This document shows positions 31,193 through 40,800 of a DNA stretch of 44,178 nt, one piece after another. Every line of letters starts with the position of its first letter. The first letter of the stretch is position 1. The DNA is from CAZQHK01 sp964593455. Lineage in GTDB: Bacteria; Muiribacteriota; CAYSPT01. The DNA lies in NCBI GenBank assembly GCA_964593455.1, contig CAZQHK010000035.1:1-44178 (forward strand), given 5' to 3'. Made by a program: the position numbers and the translations under genes. The notes below the pieces were generated by a model. It was not told the DNA's origin, did no database searches, and was given only the letters and a program-made list of their open reading frames with translations.

Positions 31193-33525
31193 ACCTTACA
31201 GACGATATAATCATTCGCGATATACAAGAGATGGTCGATTCAATCGGGAGCAGGCAGGAACATATCGTTGCCCTGCTTCACGCCGTCCACGAAAAATATC
31301 ATTACCTGCCTGAAGCGGCATTGGAATGCCTGGCCCGAACGACGGATATTTCTCCGATGACTATTGCCGGTGTGGCCACATTTTATTCCCAGTTCCGACT
31401 GAAACCGGCAGGCAAACATTGTATAAAAGTCTGCATCGGTACAGCCTGTCATGTCAAAGGGGCCATGGACCTCTACGATGATTTCAAGAAATACCTGGAC
31501 ATACCGTCCGGTGAAGATACCGACCAAGAGCGTTTGTTCACGGTCTCAAAAGTGGCCTGTCTTGGCTGCTGTATGCTGGCGCCGGCCGTCCAGATAGACG
31601 ATATAACCTACGGCCCCGTCTCCTCGGCTGAAATCCCCGCTATCCTCCGCGATTTTCTCGAATCTCTCGGGTCCGGCCGGGTGGACCGGGCGCGATCGGT
31701 GGTTTCCGGTGATACGTTGGGAACGATAAAAATATGTACCTGTTCAAGCTGTAGAGCGGCCGGGTCCGGCCAGGTGTTTGGCACCATGAAACATATTCTG
31801 GAATCGGAAAACGTGCCCGTGGAACTGAAGAACGTGGGGTGTACCGGAATCTCCTCCCGGGCGCCGCTGGTGGAGATAGAAACGGCGGACAATAAGGTAT
31901 TCCGGTATGGGCTGGTAAAAACCGATGACGCCGCGAAAATAGTATTCAATCATTTCAAACCCAAAAAACTTCTTACCAGGATACGGCAGCACGTTTATTC
32001 GCTGCTCGAAAAAATCTATGCCGGTGAAGATATTCGATACGTAACCAGGTACCTGCCCGGTGTCAGGGACGGCCATCCCCATGATCATCCCGGCCTCCAG
32101 CGGCAGATAGCGACGGAAAAAAGCGGGGAGATGGACCCTCTCAATCTGGATGAATATGTGCGTCACGGGGGATTTGACGCACTTAAAAAATGCCTGACCG
32201 GAAACGACCCAGACGGTATTATCCGGACCATCCGGGAGAGCGGGCTGAGGGGACGGGGCGGAGCGGGATTTAAAACGGCTGAAAAATGGATCAACGTGAA
32301 AACCGCCGGAGACGGCGGTGATGAAAAATACATTATCTGCAACGGTGATGAAGGAGATCCCGGCGCTTTCATGGACCGGATGCTCCTGGAATCGTTCCCG
32401 TTCCGGATCATCGAGGGAATGGCTATCGCGGCTTTCGCCTGCGGAATCAAGAAAGGATTCATCTACATCCGCTCGGAGTATCCGCTGGCGGTGGCCCGTA
32501 TCAAAGAAGCGCTTCGGATATGCCGGGACCGGGAACCGGATTTCTGCCTGGACCTCACCGTGAAAGTCAGCGCGGGAGCCTTTGTATGCGGGGAAGAGAC
32601 AGCCCTGATCGCTTCCATTGAAGGGTGCCGAGGGACCCCTCATTTCCGGCCTCCTTACCCGTCACTGGAGGGACTGTGGAAACAGCCGACGCTGGTCAAC
32701 AACGTGGAAACATTTGCTCTCGTGCCCTGGATCGTTCGACACGGAGCGGACCGATTCACCGATATCGGCACCGGGACCAGCAGCGGAACAAAAACGTTTG
32801 CCCTGGCCGGCAAGATCAATAACGGCGGACTGATAGAAGTGGCCATGGGTACTCTTGTCAAAGATATCGTCTACGATTTGGGCGGCGGTTTGAAAGATGG
32901 CGGGACCCTTAAAGCGATTCAGATCGGCGGCCCCTCAGGGGGATGCCTGCCGGCTTCCCTGCTCCATACTCCGGTAGATTACGACGAGTTGAAGAAGCTT
33001 GGCGCCATCATGGGCAGCGGGGGGATGATCGTCCTGGATGAAGAAGACTGTATCGTGGATATCGCCAGGTATTTCATGAGCTTCACCCGTGACGAGTCAT
33101 GCGGTAAATGTACCTTTTGCCGGATCGGAACCAAACGGATGCTCGAGATACTTGAAGACATCACCCGGGGCCAGGGCACCTCTCGGACACTGGCCCAGTT
33201 GAAAGAATTAGCCCACCAGGTAAAACAAAACAGTTTGTGCGGTTTGGGCCGCGCGGCGCCCAACCCGGTCTTGTCGGCGATAGCCTACTTTGAGGATGAA
33301 TTCACGGCCCACATCGAAGGCACCTGTCCGGCTAAGAAATGCAAAACCCTGATTACCTACCGGATCACCGACAAGTGTATCGGGTGCACGAAATGCGCCC
33401 AGAGATGTACTCAGGATGCCATCGAGATGAAGCCGTATCTCCAACATGAAATAGACCAGGAACTTTGCGTCAAATGCGACACCTGCCGCCGGTATTGTCC
33501 GGCGGAGGCTATTATCAAGGAATAG
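31189..33525 (+). CDS. NuoE-NuoF fusion, NADH-oxidising iron-sulfur flavoprotein
   Basis: The 778-residue product joins two complex-I-type subunits. Residues about 1-160 are NuoE-like: Cys82, Cys87, Cys124 and Cys128 (CIGTACHVKG, CLGCC) bind a [2Fe-2S]. A second thioredoxin-like [2Fe-2S] domain (CTCSSC, VGCTG) spans about 180-250. NuoF follows: GLRGRGGAGFKTAEKW (FMN), CNGDEGDPGAFMDR (NADH), CGEETALIASIEG, and the N3-type SCGKCTFCRIG...CGLG cluster. The C-terminus adds two [4Fe-4S] motifs (CIGCTKCAQRC, CVKCDTCRRYC), as in HndC and HydB. It is soluble and should take electrons from NADH. It is translationally coupled to the propeller gene before it. Bifurcating hydrogenases use such subunits, but no hydrogenase gene is present. 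Confidence 0.95.
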   Translation: MNLTDDIIIRDIQEMVDSIGSRQEHIVALLHAVHEKYHYLPEAALECLARTTDISPMTIAGVATFYSQFRLKPAGKHCIKVCIGTACHVKGAMDLYDDFKKYLDIPSGEDTDQERLFTVSKVACLGCCMLAPAVQIDDITYGPVSSAEIPAILRDFLESLGSGRVDRARSVVSGDTLGTIKICTCSSCRAAGSGQVFGTMKHILESENVPVELKNVGCTGISSRAPLVEIETADNKVFRYGLVKTDDAAKIVFNHFKPKKLLTRIRQHVYSLLEKIYAGEDIRYVTRYLPGVRDGHPHDHPGLQRQIATEKSGEMDPLNLDEYVRHGGFDALKKCLTGNDPDGIIRTIRESGLRGRGGAGFKTAEKWINVKTAGDGGDEKYIICNGDEGDPGAFMDRMLLESFPFRIIEGMAIAAFACGIKKGFIYIRSEYPLAVARIKEALRICRDREPDFCLDLTVKVSAGAFVCGEETALIASIEGCRGTPHFRPPYPSLEGLWKQPTLVNNVETFALVPWIVRHGADRFTDIGTGTSSGTKTFALAGKINNGGLIEVAMGTLVKDIVYDLGGGLKDGGTLKAIQIGGPSGGCLPASLLHTPVDYDELKKLGAIMGSGGMIVLDEEDCIVDIARYFMSFTRDESCGKCTFCRIGTKRMLEILEDITRGQGTSRTLAQLKELAHQVKQNSLCGLGRAAPNPVLSAIAYFEDEFTAHIEGTCPAKKCKTLITYRITDKCIGCTKCAQRCTQDAIEMKPYLQHEIDQELCVKCDTCRRYCPAEAIIKE

Positions 33526-33540
33526 AAATCCGGTTACGTG

Positions 33541-34632
33541 ATGACAAAAAAGACAAAAACGATACAGGCGACAATCAACCAACAAACGGTCAGAGTCAAC
33601 CCCGGGACAACCATTCTTGAAGCCGCCCGCTTGGCGGGGATCCATATTCCATCCCTGTGTTACCGCAAGGACCTGGGGCCTTTGACATCATGTATGGTAT
33701 GTATCGTGGAGATAAGAGGATTCGAGAACCTGGTGCCGGCCTGCACCGCTCCCACCGAAGACGGTATGGTTATAGAGACTGAGAGCGACAGGATCCTCAC
33801 GGCCCGCCGAACAGCGTTGGAACTTCTTTTAAGCGAACATACCGGAGACTGTATCGCCCCGTGCCAGAAAGCCTGCCCGTTTCATATCGATATCCCCTCG
33901 ATGATACGGCGTATCCAACAGGGAGACCCGGCAGCCGCCAGCCATGTTGTTTCAGTCGCATTATCAGGCCCTGAGACCGGATGTGAGCGGCAGTGTGAAA
34001 AAGCCTGCCGGAGAAACCGGTATGACGAAGCGGTGGCCATCCGCCGTCTGGGTGGTTTCCTGACGAATGAAACCGGTTGTCCCGGCATACTGAAAGGCGC
34101 TGTCGGCGACCAGGATTCAGATAACCATGGTCCTGACGATGGACGGCGGTTCAATTCGGTGATGAGGAAAATAACGGAAGACGAACTGGATATTTTTATA
34201 CGTAACTCCGGCCGGGAAAAACAGGTGCGGCCGAAGAACCCCGGCACGGGGTATGACGTAAGCGAAGCCCGCCGTGAGAGTTTGCGATGCCTGCACTGCG
34301 ACTGCCGGAATAAAGACGGCTGCTCGTTGAGGGAATGTGCCGGGATTTTCCAGGCGCAGCAGACCAGATACCCGGGTGAGAGGACCGGTTTCGAGCAGCA
34401 TGTTTTCAAGGACTATATTTTCGAACCCGGGAAATGCATAAAATGCGGGATCTGTACCCGGATATCGGAACAAAAAGGATTACCATACGGTTTCAGTTTC
34501 TTGAAGAGAGGATTTGACACGCGGGTCGGTGTTCCCTTCAACCGGTTCGAGAATCCCGAATTGCTAAAAATAATCGGGTTGCTGGTGGAAAACTGCCCGA
34601 CCGGAGCACTGGTGGCTAATGACGGAACGTAA
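33541..34632 (+). CDS. NuoG-like [2Fe-2S] / GltD-N-like iron-sulfur adaptor without flavin domain
   Basis: The 363-residue product starts with a NuoG-type [2Fe-2S] domain (LCYRKDLGPLTSCMVCIVEI ... VPACTAP). The next part, CIAPCQKACPFHIDIPSMIRRIQQGDP and GCERQCEKACRRNRYDEAVAIRRL (about 105-175), matches the N-terminal [4Fe-4S] region of GltD and related flavoenzymes. The FAD/NAD(P)-binding core that should follow is absent. Instead a Cys-rich linker (CLHCDCRNKDGC) and a CIKCGICTR ... NCPTGAL cluster end the protein. It therefore looks like an electron-transfer adaptor between the NuoEF fusion and another partner. GTG at 33538 and ATG at 33541 are both possible starts. Its 3' end overlaps the next gene by 14 bases. 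Confidence 0.85.
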   Translation: MTKKTKTIQATINQQTVRVNPGTTILEAARLAGIHIPSLCYRKDLGPLTSCMVCIVEIRGFENLVPACTAPTEDGMVIETESDRILTARRTALELLLSEHTGDCIAPCQKACPFHIDIPSMIRRIQQGDPAAASHVVSVALSGPETGCERQCEKACRRNRYDEAVAIRRLGGFLTNETGCPGILKGAVGDQDSDNHGPDDGRRFNSVMRKITEDELDIFIRNSGREKQVRPKNPGTGYDVSEARRESLRCLHCDCRNKDGCSLRECAGIFQAQQTRYPGERTGFEQHVFKDYIFEPGKCIKCGICTRISEQKGLPYGFSFLKRGFDTRVGVPFNRFENPELLKIIGLLVENCPTGALVANDGT

Positions 34633-35821
34633 AACGAAGAAAATTTCGGTAGGCTTTACCGTGCTGGTTCTACTATCAGCCGGCCTGCTGCTGTCTACCT
34701 ACGTCTCCGATAGCAAGCGTCACGCTGCCGAAGGCCTGCAAAAACCAGGTACGAAAACCGAGAAACGTCCATCCAACTGGCACAATTACCGCGGCAATGC
34801 GCGTTTAACCGGTGAAGTCCCGGACCGGTTACCCGATACAGTTCAGCTCAGTTGGTCATTTCAAACCGGAGACCGGATCAAATCTTCACCTATCGTCCAT
34901 GAAGACGTGGTTTTTATCGGGTCCGACGACGGTTTTTTGTATGCCATCCGGCTTGACGACGGGAAAAAAGTCTGGGTTTTTCAGGCCGACGGACCAATCG
35001 AGGCGCCGCCTTTGTACGAACAGGAATCGGTGTTCGTTTCATCTGTCAAAGGGACCCTGTATTCCCTGGACGCGCGCACGGGCGGGCTTAACTGGATCTA
35101 CTCCACCGGCGATCGGATCGTAGGTTCCGCCAATAGTATGCACGATGGGGAAAAACACTATCTGGTAGCGGGCAGCCATGACAATCACCTGTATTGTTTC
35201 GATATGAAAACCGGAACCCTCATCTGGACCTACCGCACCGAGAGCTATATCAACGGAACTCCGTCGGTGGCGGGAGATACGGTCATATTCGGGGGATGTG
35301 ACGGGCTCTGCCATATCATTTCCGCCCGGACGGGACAGCCCATTGCCGCCATCGAGGCCGGCTCGTATGTGGCCGGCTCTATCGCGGTCAGGGATTCCCT
35401 GGCCGTATTCGGGAACTACAACGGGGAGCTCGTGGGGATAAATATTCCCGGAGAAAAAATTCTCTGGAGTTTCAGTGAAGACGGTACCGGAGCTTTCCTA
35501 TCGTCACCCGCTATCAGCAACAACACGGTAATTGCCGGGTCCCAGGACAACAGGATATATTGTATAGCAGCGGATACCGGCAAGAAGGTATGGGAATTTG
35601 CCACCCGCGGCAATGTGGACAGCTCTCCCATCGTGGGAGATAACAAGATTGTCGCCGCTTCCACCGACGGCTGGATTTACTGCCTTGACCTGACCGGCGG
35701 AGAAGAAGTCTGGTCGTATGAAATCGGGGCGGCCATTTCAGGATCTCCCGCTTTTGCCGGGGGAAACATCATTATTGGTGCCGCCGACGGAAACGTCTAC
35801 ATGTTGTCGCCTTCGCAGTAA
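34619..35821 (+). CDS. anchored PQQ-type beta-propeller protein
   Basis: The 400-residue product has a basic start and one membrane segment (about residues 12-30, VGFTVLVLLSAGLLLSTYV), then NWHNYRGNARLTGEVPDRLP and seven or eight very regular blades: QLSWSFQTGDRIKSSPIV, FLYAIRLDDGKKVWVFQADGPIEAPP, LYSLDARTGGLNWIYSTGD, LYCFDMKTGTLIWTYRTESYINGTPSV, IYCIAADTGKKVWEFATRGNVDSSPIV and IYCLDLTGGEEVWSYEIGAAISGSPAF. These match PQQ-like/BamB repeats. The regular SSPIV returns make it the most canonical propeller of the four in the window. It overlaps the adaptor gene by 14 bases. No quinoprotein catalytic Cys pair is evident. Confidence 0.88.
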   Translation: MTERKTKKISVGFTVLVLLSAGLLLSTYVSDSKRHAAEGLQKPGTKTEKRPSNWHNYRGNARLTGEVPDRLPDTVQLSWSFQTGDRIKSSPIVHEDVVFIGSDDGFLYAIRLDDGKKVWVFQADGPIEAPPLYEQESVFVSSVKGTLYSLDARTGGLNWIYSTGDRIVGSANSMHDGEKHYLVAGSHDNHLYCFDMKTGTLIWTYRTESYINGTPSVAGDTVIFGGCDGLCHIISARTGQPIAAIEAGSYVAGSIAVRDSLAVFGNYNGELVGINIPGEKILWSFSEDGTGAFLSSPAISNNTVIAGSQDNRIYCIAADTGKKVWEFATRGNVDSSPIVGDNKIVAASTDGWIYCLDLTGGEEVWSYEIGAAISGSPAFAGGNIIIGAADGNVYMLSPSQ

Positions 35822-35861
35822 TGCGCGGGCCGGGAAATTTGATCAATGGTGAGATGAAAAC

Positions 35862-37181
35862 GTGAAAATCGTCTACGTTATTCCGGGGTTTGGAGGAACC
35901 TTCTACTGTCAAAACTGCGCTTACAGTATGGGCCTGGTCCAGGGGTTCAAGAACCTGCCTCACACGGCCGTCCTGGCGCCCATGTACATACCGTTCAGAA
36001 TGGACCGGCCGTTCGAACCGGACGCGCCTATTTTCTACGGCGCGTTAAATGTCTATCTGAAAGAAAAGTTTTCGCTGTTACGGCACATGCCTCGCTGGCT
36101 GGGAAATCTCCTCAACTCCGGACCGTTGTTGAGATGGATCGCGAATAAGAGCGCTTCAACCGATCCGGCGGGACTGGAAGAAATGACGATCGAAGTGATG
36201 AAAGGAGAAGACGGCCGGCATCGGGACGAACTCGGCCGCCTGGTTTCATGGCTCAAGGATTCAGCTAAACCGGATATCGTCCACCTGTCGAACGCCTTGT
36301 TGATCGGTATCGCGATCACCATAAAAAAAGAACTGGATATCCCCGTCTTCTGCAACCTGGACGACGAGAACGCCTGGCTGGACGAGATGCGGGAACCCTA
36401 CTCTTCTCAGGGATGGGATCTCATCCGGGACGGAGCCAAGATCATCGACGGATTCATTTCCGCCAGTGATTATTACGCGGAACTGGTCCGTTCCAGGATA
36501 GATGTCCCCGAGATTAAAATTCAGGTGGTACCCAAAGGGATCCCGGTAGATGAATTCGTACCCGGGACCCCGTCCTTCGATCCGTCCGTGATCGGTTTCA
36601 TGTCCCGTATGTCGGAACCGCTGGGACTGGATATCCTGGTTGACGCCTTTATCCTGCTCAAGGAACGCTCTATCCACAAGGATCTGAAACTGAGGATCAC
36701 CGGGGGGATCGCGCCGGCTGACATAAAATTTATCAGACGGATAAAAAAGAAACTGATAAACCGGGCGCTTGATGAAGATGTCGAATTCGAACCGTATCTC
36801 TATCAAAATGATAAAAAAGCGTTTTTCGACTCGTTGACCGTGATGAGCGTTCCCGCCCGGAAAGGAGAGGCTTTCGGGGGATTTATGCTGGAAGCGATGG
36901 CCTCGGGCATCCCCGTCGTTCAACCGAAACTCGGCGGCTACCCCGAAATCATCGAGAATACGGGCGGAGGGATCGTGTATGAAAACAATACCCCGGCCGC
37001 CCTGGCGGAAACACTGTCCGGTCTGCTCGCCGAACCTGACAGGATAATGAAAATGAGCCAACAGGGACTAACGGCCGTACGTGAGACCTATTCCGCCGGG
37101 AAGATCATAGGCGACCTGCTGAAACTCTATGAAGACTGCGCCTGTCCGGGACCATTATCACGGGAACGGCAGGAACCTTAG
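35862..37181 (+). CDS. family 4-type glycosyltransferase
   Basis: The 439-residue product has the GT-B pattern: MKIVYVIPGFGGTFYCQNCAYSMGLVQGF at the N-terminal acceptor domain, DIVHLSNALLIGIA in the middle, and the C-terminal donor-binding block VPARKGEAFGGFMLEAMASGIPVVQPKLGGYPEII, with the Glu-x7-Glu motif typical of retaining GT4 enzymes. The sugar donor and acceptor are not predictable. The two cysteines in the FYCQNC motif near the N-terminus are unusual for GT4. It has a GTG start with GGTGAGATG before it. It lies between the propeller gene and the ABC exporter, so the product may be a sugar-bearing envelope component. Confidence 0.88.
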   Translation: MKIVYVIPGFGGTFYCQNCAYSMGLVQGFKNLPHTAVLAPMYIPFRMDRPFEPDAPIFYGALNVYLKEKFSLLRHMPRWLGNLLNSGPLLRWIANKSASTDPAGLEEMTIEVMKGEDGRHRDELGRLVSWLKDSAKPDIVHLSNALLIGIAITIKKELDIPVFCNLDDENAWLDEMREPYSSQGWDLIRDGAKIIDGFISASDYYAELVRSRIDVPEIKIQVVPKGIPVDEFVPGTPSFDPSVIGFMSRMSEPLGLDILVDAFILLKERSIHKDLKLRITGGIAPADIKFIRRIKKKLINRALDEDVEFEPYLYQNDKKAFFDSLTVMSVPARKGEAFGGFMLEAMASGIPVVQPKLGGYPEIIENTGGGIVYENNTPAALAETLSGLLAEPDRIMKMSQQGLTAVRETYSAGKIIGDLLKLYEDCACPGPLSRERQEP

Positions 37182-37197
37182 GGGGAGGAGTGAACCG

Positions 37198-37893
37198 GTG
37201 AAAAACGAGTGTATTTTAGAGCTCCAAAATATCAGTAAAGAGTATGGCCGGGCCGGCGGTTCTACCGTGACCCGTGTCTTATCGAATATTTCCATCAGCG
37301 TCAACGCCGGTGAATCGTTGTCCATAATAGGGCCTTCAGGCTCCGGTAAAAGCACGCTTTTAAACATAATGGGCACCCTTGACAGACCGACTTCAGGTAC
37401 CGTTTTCTTTAACGGCACCGACCTGTCGGTTACCCCGGAGAACCGTCTTTCCTTGATCAGGAACCGGGAAATCGGGTTCATATTCCAGAAACACCATCTC
37501 CTGCCCCAGTGTACGGTCATGGAGAACGTACTGGTTCCCACCGTACCGTATCCTGAAAAAAGTCATGAAGAATATCATGAGCGGGCTCGCAACCTGCTCG
37601 AATCCGTGGGAATGGGAGAGCGTCTGCACTACAAACCGGCTGAACTTTCGGGAGGCGAACAGTTGAGGACCGCGGTCGTCCGCGCGCTCATCAACGAACC
37701 GGCCATCCTGCTGGCGGACGAACCGACCGGTTCGCTCGATAACACGACGGCCAAAGGTTTGGCCGATCTTATCGTGCGGTTGAATAAAGAAAAAAACGTC
37801 ACCCTGGTAGTCGTTACACACTCTGAAGAACTGGCGGGAATGATGGACCGTCATTATGAACTCAGGAACGGTTCTCTGAATCCGATGACATGA
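37198..37893 (+). CDS. ABC transporter ATP-binding protein, LolD/MacB type
   Basis: The 231-residue product is a complete ABC ATPase. The Walker A is GPSGSGKST (Lys51), the Q-loop is FIFQKHHLLPQCTVMENVLVP, the signature is LSGGEQLRTAVVRALI (Leu-Arg where Gln-Arg-Val is usual), and the Walker B and D-loop are LLADEPTGSLD. The FQ-x-H-x-L-L-P sequence and short length are typical of the LolD/FtsE/MacB group, which extracts lipoproteins or exports peptides rather than importing. I chose the GTG at 37198, which has GGGGGAGGAG before it; the frame extends to 37129 inside the glycosyltransferase gene. Its stop overlaps the permease start (ATGA). Confidence 0.94.
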   Translation: MKNECILELQNISKEYGRAGGSTVTRVLSNISISVNAGESLSIIGPSGSGKSTLLNIMGTLDRPTSGTVFFNGTDLSVTPENRLSLIRNREIGFIFQKHHLLPQCTVMENVLVPTVPYPEKSHEEYHERARNLLESVGMGERLHYKPAELSGGEQLRTAVVRALINEPAILLADEPTGSLDNTTAKGLADLIVRLNKEKNVTLVVVTHSEELAGMMDRHYELRNGSLNPMT

Positions 37894-40800
37894 TCGTACA
37901 AAGCCTGATTCATTACCGGAAAAAGGCACTGGTGCTGGCACTGGGCGTCGCCATCACCGGTACGGTTATTACCGGGTCCCTGATCCTCGGTGATTCCGTG
38001 CGTCACAGTCTAAAAACCATTGCCCTGGGAAAGATCGGCAGGATTCAGTGGTCACTTCAAACCGGTGAGCGCTTACTCGGGGCCGCTCTGGCCACCCGGA
38101 TGGAACAGGAACTCTCTACCCCAGTTATACCGGCCATACTGCTGCCCGGAATAGCCGGCAGCCAGGGCGGTAAAACCCGGGCGAACGGCGTCCTGATCGC
38201 CGGAGTTGATGACCGTTTCTTCACGCTTTCTCCCGGCGGCGGGACCAGGGACATCGCTCCCGGAAACGCCTTGATAAACGCGAAACTGGCCCGGAAAATG
38301 AGCTTGAAAATTAATGACGAGATAACCGTTTCGGTGAGGAAACCGACGTTTTTGCCAACTGATTCGCCGTTTTCCACCGGCAATGACTATACCGGTTTCA
38401 GGCTGAAAGTCCAGGGTATTGTCGATAAAGAATCGTTCGGTAATTTCTCGCTTACCATCAGTCCCGAGACACCGCCCGGGATCTTTGTTTCTCGGACCTA
38501 CCTGGCGGCCAAACTGGACTCGGCCGGCCGGGTAAACACCCTGCTCGTAGCCGGAGACGGCAGGTTGAAAACGGCTGACATCGAACGGGCCTTTGCTTCC
38601 GCGTGGACCCTGGAAGACACCGGGTTATCAATTACGGAAATCCCGGGGAAAGACGTTTTCGAACTGAGGACACGGCGCGTCTTCATATCCAAAAACAGCA
38701 TCGAAATTATCCGGAACAGTTTTCCTGAAGCAGAGTATATATTTTCATATTTTGTCAATTCGATACGAAAAAACGGGCGAAGCGTCCCCTACTCCATCTT
38801 GTCCGCCCCGCCCCGGGCGGCCGGCGGCAGTTTGCCGGAAGACGGGATTATCATCAACTCCTGGCTGGCCGGTGATCTCGAAGCCGGCAAAGGCGACCGA
38901 ATCGAACTTGAGTACTATGTCATCGACCAAAAAAGAAACCTGCAGGTAAAGAAAAGCGACTTCACCGTCCATTCCGTCATTCCCGTTGACAGCACCGGCG
39001 ACGGTAAGACCCTGATGCCCGATTTCCCCGGACTTACCGCCGCCGGAACCTGCCGCGACTGGAGCCCGGGAATACCTATCGACCTGGATAAAATCCGGGT
39101 CCGGGACGAACGGTACTGGGACACCTACCGCGGGACCCCAAAGGCGTTTATCGGTTTACCCAAGGCCCAAAAAATATGGGGCAACCAATTCGGTGACATA
39201 ACGAGCATACGTTTTAAACTGGCTGATAAACAAACAATAATCGAGACCCTCCAAAGCCGCCTCGGTCCCGGCACGTTCGGGCATCAATTCGAGGACATCC
39301 GGAACCTGCAGGTGCGCTCCTCGGAAGAATCGGTCGATTTTTCTCAACTGTTTCTGGGTTTGAGTTTTTTCATCGTCCTGTCATCGCTGATATTAACGGG
39401 ACTGTTCTTTGTTTTATACCTCGAAACCAGATCCCGGGAGATCGGCACATTGTACGCACTGGGCTACGGGAAAACCATGATCTGCCGGTTGTTTCTATCG
39501 GAAGGAGCACTCATTGCCGCCGGGGGATCGTTGATGGGAATTGTGGCCGGGATTCTGTATAACCACGCCTTCATCTATGGTTTAAGCAACGTGTGGCACG
39601 ATGCCGTACGGGCCGAAACACTCGGTGTCTCTATAGAGCCGCTCACCGTTTTAAAAGGATTCGTATTGAGCGCCGTCTTTTCCGTGACGTCGATGTATCT
39701 GAGTTTACGGTCTTTGCTGAAGAAAAGTGTTGACCGAATTCTAAGGGGACTCACCGAAGAGCGTCCCGGTAAAAAGCACGTTTCAGCTCTTCAAAAAAGA
39801 CTGTGTGCAGGCCTGCCGGTAATCATTGTTCTCCTTTTTGCCTATACCGGCCTGGTAAAAGGCGATTACCCCCCGGTACTGTTTTTTACCGCGGGCTCGC
39901 TGCTCCTGATCGAAGGGCTCCTGGCCGCCTCCATCCTGCTTCAGAAACTAACTTCCGGCAGCACCGGTACCGCCTTGTCAGCGCCTGCCCTGGGACTCAG
40001 AAACATCAGCCGAAACCCCGGCCGTAGCCTGTCCGTAATCGGGCTGCTGTCGGTGGGAATATTCATGGTCATGTCGGTGGCAGCAAACCGTAGCAACTAC
40101 GACCCCGAGACATTGGGCAGGATGTCGGGAACAGGCGGATTCAGCCTCTTCTGCCGGACCACCTATCCCATCAACACGAATTTGAACACCGTTGACGGCC
40201 GGAAAAAGGCGGGCTTGCGGGAAGACCTTTATGACGGAATAACATTCGCTCAAATGAGACTTCGTGAAGGGGATGACGCGAGCTGCCTCAATCCCAACCG
40301 GACATTTACCCCGCGGGTACTTGGTGTCGACCCGGCCACGTTTGCTACCCGGGAAGCGTTCACGTTTTCCGGGGTGCTGAAGCAGTATAAAACCAAAGAA
40401 GGTACGACCGGCGGCGCCGTCTGGCCTCTCCTGGAGACGGATCTGCCGGACGGGAGTATACCGGCCATCGCCGATCAGGCGGTGATTCAATGGGGACTGG
40501 GAAAATCATTGGGAGATTCCATCGTCCTATCGGATGAAAACGGCCGCCCGGTTAAGCTGAAACTTATCGCCGGGTTGGCCAATTCGGTTTTCCAGGGATA
40601 CGTGATTATTTCCGAGAAACACTTCCTTAAACATTTTCCTTCGAAAAGCGGGTTCGGAGTTTTTTTGGTAGACCGGATCGATAACGGTCACGAAGATATC
40701 AATAACGATCTTTCCCGGGCCTTCCTGACACATGGAATCGAGGTCACCGGTACAGCCGAGCGGCTGTCAGAATTCTCAGCCGTCCAGGACGCATATCTGT

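Noticed and set aside
31189..34632. Electron-bifurcating [FeFe]-hydrogenase operon
   Set aside because: The NuoEF and NuoG-like subunits fit, but no H-cluster motifs or hydrogenase maturases are in the window.
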